NCBI GenBank assembly: GCA_964372855.1
Contig: CAYJRY010000002.1
Location: 15,211-79,210, forward strand
Direction of reading: 5' to 3'
DNA length: 64,000 nt
Origin: JACOXT01 sp964372855
GTDB lineage: Bacteria > Patescibacteriota > Microgenomatia > Levybacterales > UBA12049
The first letter of the stretch is position 1. Each line of letters starts with the position of its first letter. Below the pieces are notes generated by a model that did not search any database, was not told the DNA's origin, and worked only from the letters and a program-made list of their open reading frames with translations. The position numbers and the translations under genes were made by a program. Shown here in pieces: positions 58,499 to 64,000 of this stretch.

Positions 58499-58595
58499 CT
58501 ACGCTTGAGGTGATTCCTAATTCAACAAATTTCTCACCAAAAATCCTTCGCCTGTCTGACACTTAATTCAGTATAGCACAATCAGAAGTTTAATC

Positions 58596-59456
58596 TTAAA
58601 GCTGTGAGAGGATGGAGTTTTCTTTGGCGCGGTCTTTGACGTATTCTAAATATCTCTCTGTAGTTGAGAGCCTTTTATGTCCTAGAACTTTTGATATAAG
58701 GACTAAAGAAACACCATGTTTGAGATGGTGGGCTACAAAGGTATGTCTAAGATCATTGACCTTTGCGTTTTTTATTTCAGCAAGCCTAAAGTACCTCTCA
58801 ACTGCAGTTCTTATATTTCTTATCAAAAAAGGTTTGCCAGATTTCGTTACAAATAAATGATCAGATTTAGTTTGTGGCCTAACTGAGATGTATCTTTCCA
58901 AGGCTTCTTTGGCCCGGATATTCAAAGGAACAGTTCTTTCTGGCCTATTTTCAATTGCTGGGATGCGAAGAGTATCTTTTCCAATATCGGAAATTTTAAG
59001 ACTAGCTAGTTCTCCTATCCTAATTCCTGTTTGAAGCAATAATTCAATTACCGCGTACATTCTTTCGTCTCCGGCTGCAGCATCCCGAAGTGCTCTATAT
59101 TCAGTCGGAGTAAGTATTCTTGGAGGAGCAAGTTGATACTCTGGATGTGAAACTAACAATGAGGGATCATCAGTTATATACTCGTTGACTTTTAAGAATC
59201 TATAGAATGTTCGGGTAGAATTTAACTTTCGCGAAACAGATTTAGGCGTATAGCCAGTTTTCGCCATTTTCGCTAAGAAAGCTTCAATATCTTCCTTTGT
59301 AACCTCATTAACATGATGTTTTTCTAACTCTTCTAAGAATCCAACAAGCTGCTCTATGTCTTTTCCATATGCTACAATAGTAGATGAAGAGCGTTTCTTA
59401 TCTTTTAAATAATTTTTAAACTGCTCATGAGCGTCCCGAATTTTTACAGTTTTCAT
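58596..59456 (-). CDS. tyrosine recombinase, XerC/XerD type
   Basis: A 286-residue integrase: an N-terminal SAM-like core-binding domain ('FKNYLKDKKRSSSTIVAYGKDIEQLVGFLEEL'), and the catalytic domain with 'LLQTGIRIGELASLKISDI' (Arg I), 'VNDLRHTFVAHHLKHGVSLVLISKVLGHKRLSTTERYLEY' (HxxR, H/W and nucleophile Tyr). The N-terminal layout and length are those of chromosomal dimer resolvases. It lies near a tRNA, as integrases do, but no attachment-site duplication is seen, so the housekeeping Xer role is more likely. Confidence 0.9.
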   Translation of the reverse strand: MKTVKIRDAHEQFKNYLKDKKRSSSTIVAYGKDIEQLVGFLEELEKHHVNEVTKEDIEAFLAKMAKTGYTPKSVSRKLNSTRTFYRFLKVNEYITDDPSLLVSHPEYQLAPPRILTPTEYRALRDAAAGDERMYAVIELLLQTGIRIGELASLKISDIGKDTLRIPAIENRPERTVPLNIRAKEALERYISVRPQTKSDHLFVTKSGKPFLIRNIRTAVERYFRLAEIKNAKVNDLRHTFVAHHLKHGVSLVLISKVLGHKRLSTTERYLEYVKDRAKENSILSQL

Positions 59457-59500
59457 ATAAGATTATCCTATAATATCAAGGAAATTCAATTAAGTCAAGT

Positions 59501-59836
59501 GTGAAAAAAATATTATTTTTTGTAGCTATCTTTGTTTGTTTGATTATAATCAATAATCTAATTCGTTCAATAGCCTCGATTTGGCAGAAAGAGGAACTAT
59601 CTCTTAATGCCCAGAAAGAACTCAATTATCAAAAAGAGAGAAATAGGAGGCTAAAATCAGAACTCTCCTATGTTCAAACAGAGGAGTTTATAGAAAAACA
59701 AGCTCGAGACAAGCTTTTTATGACCAAACCAAACGAGGCTATTGTTATTGTCCCAAAAGCTGATGAAAATAAGATTTTGCCTAAAAAAATAGAAGAAAAG
59801 CCTAATTGGAGGAAGTGGTGGGAATTGTTTTTCTAA
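59501..59836 (+). CDS. FtsB/DivIC-like septum formation protein
   Basis: A 111-residue bitopic protein: GTG start, membrane helix ('ILFFVAIFVCLIIINNLI'), coiled coil ('QKELNYQKERNRRLKSELSYVQTEEFIEKQARDKL') ending in the family motif 'fiEk.ArekLgm.kpgE..i.ip'. The C-terminal tail is proline- and tryptophan-containing. It acts with FtsL and FtsQ (DivIB) in the divisome. Confidence 0.9.
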   Translation: MKKILFFVAIFVCLIIINNLIRSIASIWQKEELSLNAQKELNYQKERNRRLKSELSYVQTEEFIEKQARDKLFMTKPNEAIVIVPKADENKILPKKIEEKPNWRKWWELFF

Positions 59837-59847
59837 TGTGAACTGTG

Positions 59848-60111
59848 TTGCGGGGTTGGGAGTTGCGCCCAACCTGTGAGATTATGCAAACTGTTGCTCT
59901 GATTACTCAGAGTGTCGGACTATATCATATACATTCATGTAAACTGAACGTACCTTAGCGTGTAGTCTCTACGGATCCCCAGTTCAGCTAGGTTCCCTCG
60001 GTATTACCCTTCGATAAATGCAGGGTTTTACCGATATAGCTAAGTTCTCTTTCATTATTACTAATAAAAGGGCCCATTTTGAGCCTCACGTGCACTGTAC
60101 ACTACCCCGCG
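59848..60111 (-). tRNA. initiator tRNA-fMet(CAU) split by a group I intron
   Basis: The exons are 60111-60082 and 59886-59848. The spliced form has acceptor CGCGGGG against CCCCGCA, with a C1-A72 mismatch as in bacterial initiators, anticodon stem TGAGG/TCTCA and loop CTCATAA (CAU), and T-stem TTGGG/CCCAA. Unusual: the D-arm is only 13 nt (GTGTACAGTGCAC) and lacks the GG pair, the T-loop is CGCAACT instead of TTCRANN, and the three G-C pairs of the anticodon stem are not all kept. CCA is not encoded. Confidence 0.75.
59887..60081 (-). other. group I intron (195 nt) inside tRNA-fMet
   Basis: On the minus strand the P7 strands are visible as GAGACTACACG (about 59970-59960) and GATATAGTCCGAC (about 59926-59914), typical for group I cores. 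P1 is formed by exon GGCT with intron GGGCC, placing a U-G pair at the 5' splice site; the intron ends in G (59887) directly before CATAA. The intron would thus interrupt the loop between U33 and C34. No endonuclease frame is inside. Size matches small tRNA introns of the IC3 type. Confidence 0.8.
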
Positions 60112-60121
60112 CGTAAATTAT

Positions 60122-60150
60122 ATATTAACAAAAGTATCTACATTAGTCAA
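60122..60150 (-). promoter_or_regulatory. promoter of tRNA-fMet
   Basis: TTGACT (60150-60145) and TAATAT (60127-60122), 17-nt spacer, 10 nt before the tRNA 5' end. Confidence 0.75.
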
Positions 60151-60161
60151 TAAAACCCCGA

Positions 60162-60190
60162 TTGACAACTGAATGGAACCTCCATATACT
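60162..60190 (+). promoter_or_regulatory. promoter of the HTH/LAGLIDADG-like gene
   Basis: TTGACA (60162-60167) and TATACT (60185-60190), 17-nt spacer; the ATG at 60223 is 32 nt downstream, so this mRNA has a short leader. Confidence 0.75.
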
Positions 60191-60222
60191 ATAAAAACTT
60201 ACATATGTTGTAGGTTTATTTT

Positions 60223-60906
60223 ATGGCGAAATTCTTGCTTAGATTAGAGGCACGTAAATTACGCAAAAGAGGAGTAAGTATTAAAAAAATTGCAAAATAT
60301 CTCAAGGTATCTAAAAGTTCAGCCAGTAGATGGGTAAGAGATATTATTTTAACAATAGAACAATTAGAAAGTCTAAGAAAATCTAGCTTAGAAGGCGCAG
60401 AACGTGGACGATTGAAAAACGCCTTTATGCAGAGAGATAGATGGAAAAAGAATATGGAAAAATACAAACAATTAGGAATAATAAGTATAGGCAAACTGAA
60501 CGAAAGAGAATTTCTGATTGCAGGACTGGCTCTATATTGGGGCGAAGGATACAGGAAAGGCAGAAGACTGTCATTTTGTAATTCAGATCCCAGATTGATA
60601 AGATTTTTGTTGCTCTGGCTACAAAAATGTTTTGCTATTGACAATTCTGATATAAGATGTAGAGTTGGTATTAACTATATGCACTTAAATAGGGATAATC
60701 TCGTTAAAGAATATTGGTCGAAAATTACAGGTATTCCATTGACTCAATTTACAAAAACAAGCTTTAAAAAGGTAACAAATAAGAAAATATATGATAATTT
60801 TAATGATCATTATGGAACCTTATCTGTGGAAGTTTCGCAACCTTCTCGATTTTATGGTAGAATCATAGGTCTAATAGAAGGTTTACATGCTAATATGCTA
60901 GGGTAG
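60223..60906 (+). CDS. HTH protein with a LAGLIDADG-like endonuclease domain
   Basis: A 227-residue protein. Residues 1-45 form a helix-turn-helix ('RGVSIKKIAKYLKVSKSSASRWVRDI'), similar to resolvase-type HTHs. The centre, 'FLIAGLALYWGEGYRKGRRLSFCNSDPRLIRFLLLWLQKCF', and the later 'LSVEVSQPSRFYGRIIGLIEGLHANML' resemble single-motif homing-endonuclease-like proteins widespread in Patescibacteria ('AGLYWGEG...SNSDP'). Catalysis is not proven; key acids are Glu of WGEG and Asp of NSDP. It sits between the intron-bearing tRNA-fMet and tRNA-Met, and its last 10 nt overlap tRNA-Met. Confidence 0.65.
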   Translation: MAKFLLRLEARKLRKRGVSIKKIAKYLKVSKSSASRWVRDIILTIEQLESLRKSSLEGAERGRLKNAFMQRDRWKKNMEKYKQLGIISIGKLNEREFLIAGLALYWGEGYRKGRRLSFCNSDPRLIRFLLLWLQKCFAIDNSDIRCRVGINYMHLNRDNLVKEYWSKITGIPLTQFTKTSFKKVTNKKIYDNFNDHYGTLSVEVSQPSRFYGRIIGLIEGLHANMLG

Positions 60907-60969
60907 CTCAGCGGTAGTAGCAGTCGTTTCATAAGCGACCGGTCGTCGGTCCGAATCCGACCCCTAGCA
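60897..60969 (+). tRNA. tRNA-Met(CAU), elongator
   Basis: GCTAGGG (60897-60903) pairs with CCCTAGC (60962-60968); stem GTCGT/GCGAC with loop TTCATAA gives CAT; T-stem GTCGG/CCGAC with loop TCCGAAT (C at 55). Discriminator A; no CCA. As the AUA codon is served by tRNA-Ile(UAU), this is most simply the elongator Met tRNA. The 5' end overlaps the stop codon of the preceding gene. Confidence 0.85.
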
Positions 60970-60998
60970 CTATTCTCTGCCTGGAAAGGAGAAGTAAA

Positions 60999-61547
60999 AT
61001 GACTGAAAGAGAAAGAGAAAATTTAACCAATTGGGTTGGAGATTTTCATACGGAAAAACAAAGTCGGCTTAAAGAAAAGCGTCGGCAACAAGCTGCAGAG
61101 GTTAGACAAAGACATGATTGGAAAAGAATGCAAGCAAGAGATTTAGATATTTTAAAGAATACTGGTTCATTAAATGCCTTCAAAGATGCTGCTTCTGTTT
61201 TACGAAAAAACTGGAAAGACGCGAGGGTATTTATTGAGATACCTAAAATACAAGATCAATATCGTAGACCAAACTTAATATTACAATGGGATATTAAAAA
61301 AATGCCTAAACACGGAGATTTGGATCCTACATTATACGAGGGCAATGAGGTGCGTCTAAGCGTAAAAAGAAATGACGATAAGATGTTTGAAGGTTTACAG
61401 TTCAGCAATAAAGAAGTAGTTGGGGCTAATCCAGAAGTAATAAGTATAGGTTTGTTCGAAGCAATTAAGAATGCCAAAAGAGTAAAAATTCAACCACAAG
61501 GAATTTTGGGAAGACTGAAAGTATCGTTTCCTTCCAATTTTCTATAA
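60999..61547 (+). CDS. hypothetical charged protein
   Basis: A 182-residue soluble protein with a helical, Arg/Glu-rich N-terminus (TERERENLTNWVGDFHTEKQSRLKEKRRQQAAEVRQRHDW) and a C-terminal mixed alpha/beta domain (QYRRPNLILQWDIKKMPKHGDL ... LSVKRNDDKMFEGLQFSN). No family is recognised. One of the few genes in the window with a good ribosome binding site: GGAGAAG 8-14 nt before the ATG. Confidence 0.65.
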   Translation: MTERERENLTNWVGDFHTEKQSRLKEKRRQQAAEVRQRHDWKRMQARDLDILKNTGSLNAFKDAASVLRKNWKDARVFIEIPKIQDQYRRPNLILQWDIKKMPKHGDLDPTLYEGNEVRLSVKRNDDKMFEGLQFSNKEVVGANPEVISIGLFEAIKNAKRVKIQPQGILGRLKVSFPSNFL

Positions 61548-61595
61548 AGAGAATCTGTAACTCCATAGTAGATTTGTTGGTATAATACCCATGTT

Positions 61596-62816
61596 ATGGA
61601 AAATGATCAGTTTGTTTTCGAAGGATACGAGTCTAATTTTGAAAAAGGAGAGGTTATTTTTTATTTTACTTTAAAAGCTAATAATAGAATAATAGATTTT
61701 ACAGAAAAAGTTTCGTTTCCTCCAGTTGACAGTAAAAAGATACACTCATCGCTTCTAAAATCTATATTAGATAACTTGATGCTTATTTTAGGCATTAGCT
61801 ATTGGAAAACTTATTGCCCTAGAGATATTAAACTTAAGGGATTAGAGTTGTCTAGAGAACGAGCAGAATTTTGGAATACTATCTATACCAAGGGCATGGG
61901 AGAGTTTTACTACAAGAACAAAATTGACTTTAGAGGTTTAGTAAATTTTCCCTATGAAGATATAGTAGTTAAGCCAATTTTATATTCGTTCAAGAATCGT
62001 TATCTTTTGGGAGTTGGTGGGGGTAAAGACTCAATTGTTGTCGCTGAAATGTTTAAAAAAGAAAATAAAGAATTTGATCTTTTAACAGAAGATTCACAAA
62101 TTAAAAAAAGTATTGCTAAGCTTATTGGCAAACCTACTATTATTATGAATCGAAAATTGGATACTAAATTATTAGAGCTAAACAAGAAGAAGGGTGTTTA
62201 CAATGGTCATATCCCAGTTTCTGCTATATATGCTTTTTGTGGCATATTATGTGCAGCTTTATATGATTATAAATATTTAGCTGTTGGTAATGAAAAGAGT
62301 GCTAATTATGGAAATGTTAAGTATTTAGGACAAATAATTAATCATCAATGGAGCAAATCTTTTGAGTTTGAAAAACTTTTTAATAATTATCTGCAAAACT
62401 TTGTAACAAAAAACATCTACTATTTTTCTCCTCTCAGAAATATGAATGAGCTTGAAATAACAAGAGAATTTGTCAATTATCCAAAATATTTTAATGTATT
62501 TTCAAGCTGCAACAGAAATTTCAGAATTGTATATAAAAGCGATAATAGATGGTGTGGCGAGTGTGCTAAATGCCTTTTTGTTTTTATAATGCTTTCAGCA
62601 TTTTTACCAAAAGAAAAAGTACTCTCGATTTTTGAAAAAAATCTTTTTGAAGATGAAAACCTCATATCAACACTAAAAGAATTAATAGCAATAAAGGACT
62701 TTAAACCTTTTGAGTGCGTTGGAGAACCTGTTGAGGTAAAAGAAGCTCTTTCAAAAATTATAGAAAAAGGAGATTTTGATGACACAAAACTTATCAAATT
62801 TTACAAAACATTATGA
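61596..62816 (+). CDS. murL: UDP-N-acetyl-alpha-D-muramoyl-L-alanyl-L-glutamate epimerase
   Basis: A 406-residue protein similar by layout to MurL: an N-terminal beta domain, 'YLLGVGGGKDSIVVAEMFKKE' (PP-loop, about residue 139), 'GHIPVSAIYAFCGILCAALYDYKYLAVGNEKSANYGNV', and 'SCNRNFRIVYKSDNRWCGECAKCLFVFIML' (Cys motif, about residue 325). MurL epimerises the terminal L-Glu of UDP-MurNAc-L-Ala-L-Glu to D-Glu after MurD2 has added L-Glu. The next gene is a MurD ligase overlapping by 4 nt, which fits that route and makes glutamate racemase dispensable. Confidence 0.82.
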   Translation: MENDQFVFEGYESNFEKGEVIFYFTLKANNRIIDFTEKVSFPPVDSKKIHSSLLKSILDNLMLILGISYWKTYCPRDIKLKGLELSRERAEFWNTIYTKGMGEFYYKNKIDFRGLVNFPYEDIVVKPILYSFKNRYLLGVGGGKDSIVVAEMFKKENKEFDLLTEDSQIKKSIAKLIGKPTIIMNRKLDTKLLELNKKKGVYNGHIPVSAIYAFCGILCAALYDYKYLAVGNEKSANYGNVKYLGQIINHQWSKSFEFEKLFNNYLQNFVTKNIYYFSPLRNMNELEITREFVNYPKYFNVFSSCNRNFRIVYKSDNRWCGECAKCLFVFIMLSAFLPKEKVLSIFEKNLFEDENLISTLKELIAIKDFKPFECVGEPVEVKEALSKIIEKGDFDDTKLIKFYKTL

Positions 62817-64000
62817 GATTAGAAGATCTAAAAAATAAAAATATACTAATTGTTGGAAGAGGAGTTGAAGGAAAAGCGGCATATGAATATTTACATAAAA
62901 ATTTCCCAAATTCTTTAATTGATATTGTTGATCAAAAAGATGGTACTGATTATTTAGAAGATCAAAAAAAATATGATATCGCAATAAAATCTCCTGGCGT
63001 TAAACAAGAGCTTTTAAAAATTCCATATACTACTGTCACAAATATTTTTTTATCAAATGCAAAAGGGAAAATTATTGGAGTTACTGGAACAAAAGGAAAA
63101 AGCACTACCTCAACTCTAATTTATGAAATGCTTAAAATTGACATAAAAGATGCGTACTTAGGAGGAAATATTGGACATCCCCCATTTGAGTTTTTGGACA
63201 AATTAAATGATCAATCAATTACTGTTCTTGAATTGTCAAGTTTTCAGTTAAAAGACGCAAAAAAAAGTCCCAATATTGCTGTAGTTCTTATGATACTTGA
63301 GGAGCATTTGGACTATCACAAAACAATTGAAGATTATGTTTCTGCAAAACGAAATATCTTACGTTTTCAAAATGAGGGGGATTTTGCAGTTATAAATCGT
63401 GATTATCCTGCAAGCAATGAGTCTGATATCTATACAAAAGCAAAGATTTTTTATACAAGCATTGAAAGACCACCAGATAATGGTTGCTTCTTAAAAGATA
63501 ATAGTATTTGGGTTAGAAAAGATGATAAAGAGTTTCGTGTTGTAGACATAAAAGATATAAAACTTTTGGGCAAACACAATTTGGAAAACGTTTGTGCGGC
63601 AGTAATGGTTGCAATTCTTTGCAATGTAAATATTAGAAGCATAAGAAGTGTTTTGAAAAATTTTGGTGGCTTGTCTCATAGGCTGGAGTATATAGGAGTG
63701 AAAAACAGCGTTAGATTTTATAATGATTCGCTGTCTACTGTTCCTCAAGCAACTATTCAGGCACTTGAGGCATTGCCTGACACAGAGACTCTTGTTGCCG
63801 GAGGTTATGATAGAGGATTGGATTATTCAGAGCTTGGGGATTATTTGAGGAAAAGTCAGGTTAAAACTTTGATTTTATTTCCTACCAGTGGAGATAGAAT
63901 TTGGCAAGCTGTTTGTAAGGGTGGTAAAAGTGTAGATGAATTGGAAAAATTTGATGTTGCAACAATGGAACAAGCTGTGAGAATTGCTGCCGCAGAAACC
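62813..64000 (+). CDS. murD: UDP-N-acetylmuramoyl-L-alanine-glutamate ligase (MurD/MurD2), partial
   Basis: A frame of at least 396 codons, open to the window end. 'NILIVGRGVEGKAAYEYLH' is the N-terminal Rossmann part, 'GVTGTKGKSTTSTLIYEMLK' the P-loop, 'VLELSSFQLKDAKKSP' and 'EEHLDYHKTIEDYVSAKRNIL' are the MurD motifs, and 'FGGLSHRLEYIGVKNSVRFYNDSLSTVPQATIQAL' the C-terminal hinge. It ligates glutamate to UDP-MurNAc-L-Ala. Coupling with murL suggests that L-Glu is the substrate (MurD2), which cannot be told from sequence by eye. Confidence 0.93.
   Translation, partial: MRLEDLKNKNILIVGRGVEGKAAYEYLHKNFPNSLIDIVDQKDGTDYLEDQKKYDIAIKSPGVKQELLKIPYTTVTNIFLSNAKGKIIGVTGTKGKSTTSTLIYEMLKIDIKDAYLGGNIGHPPFEFLDKLNDQSITVLELSSFQLKDAKKSPNIAVVLMILEEHLDYHKTIEDYVSAKRNILRFQNEGDFAVINRDYPASNESDIYTKAKIFYTSIERPPDNGCFLKDNSIWVRKDDKEFRVVDIKDIKLLGKHNLENVCAAVMVAILCNVNIRSIRSVLKNFGGLSHRLEYIGVKNSVRFYNDSLSTVPQATIQALEALPDTETLVAGGYDRGLDYSELGDYLRKSQVKTLILFPTSGDRIWQAVCKGGKSVDELEKFDVATMEQAVRIAAAET

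Noticed and set aside
58427..59456. Integrated island with tRNA-Ile as attachment site for the recombinase
   Set aside because: No duplicated tRNA 3' end is found nearby, and the recombinase has the layout of a chromosomal Xer protein; the neighbours are housekeeping genes.

Overview
The window is about 64 kb of AT-rich bacterial DNA that looks like a Candidate Phyla Radiation (Patescibacteria) genome, most probably a Microgenomates (OP11) lineage. This placement is an inference from gene content, not from a marker-gene tree. The signs are small housekeeping proteins, many short lineage-specific hypotheticals, a scattered VirB/TraC/VirD4-like secretion or pilus system, several four-helix-bundle (S23/IVP family) genes, three VapBC-like pairs, a group I intron in a tRNA, a MurL/MurD pair, and promoters whose -10 box lies 6-10 nt before the start codon. 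TGA and TAG both end genes, so the genetic code looks standard. Two 10-base N runs (6427-6436, 39068-39077) show that this is a scaffold from a draft or metagenome assembly.

Layout. 1-5000: a partial hypothetical, a lone antitoxin, smpB with tmRNA (ssrA), a glycerophosphodiesterase, comF, two tRNA-Ser genes, a VapBC pair and a GIY-YIG protein. 5000-8300: a hypothetical, a flawed contig join carrying a piece of foreign DNA, a membrane protein and a tRNA cluster (Arg, Ser, Arg, Ser) around a Nudix gene. 8300-23850: the secretion/pilus locus (VirB6-like, pilin-like TrbC/VirB2 proteins, PrgI-like, TraC-like, VirB4 ATPase), interrupted by a 1060-residue hypothetical on the other strand, by nadD and nadE, and by three four-helix-bundle elements. 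23860-28810: the replication-origin neighbourhood dnaN-dnaA / rpmH-rnpA-yidC-jag, then rnhA. 28800-34300: sugar genes (hexokinase-like, GH1, GT2) and an ATPase-winged-helix regulator. 34376-45987: a broken ORF, valS, rplY, ruvC, purD, a cupin, ruvA, ruvB and two VapBC pairs. 45971-58300: a P-type ATPase, comM, capA, a two-component system, a free-standing cyanophycin-synthetase-N-like domain, a VirD4-like coupling ATPase and a fourth four-helix-bundle element. 58427-64000: tRNA-Ile(UAU), a Xer recombinase, ftsB, an intron-split initiator tRNA, a HTH/LAGLIDADG-like gene, tRNA-Met, murL and a partial murD.

The most striking pattern is a family of short degenerate tandem arrays with a strict 7-nt period (8 or 9 nt in two cases), usually about five units or 35 nt. 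They occur in three settings. As facing inverted arms they enclose a four-helix-bundle gene (four loci: A 13277-13772, B 14402-14858, C 16597-17021, D 57887-58343). As facing arms they also occur without any gene (18257-18350, 32851-32950, 43574-43681). As single arrays they lie in frame inside real genes (Nudix, VirB6-like, four times in valS, once in ruvC). The unit sequence differs from locus to locus while the architecture is kept. I interpret these as mobile, intervening-sequence-like elements that have spread into ordinary operons; no such system is known to me by name.

Other points of interest are a 195-nt group I intron placed directly before the CAU anticodon of initiator tRNA, unusual D- and T-loops in the initiator, Met and Ile(UAU) tRNAs, apparent leaderless transcription of many genes, a gene split by an in-frame TAG, a gene split at a T7 run, and a foreign high-GC fragment at a scaffold gap.
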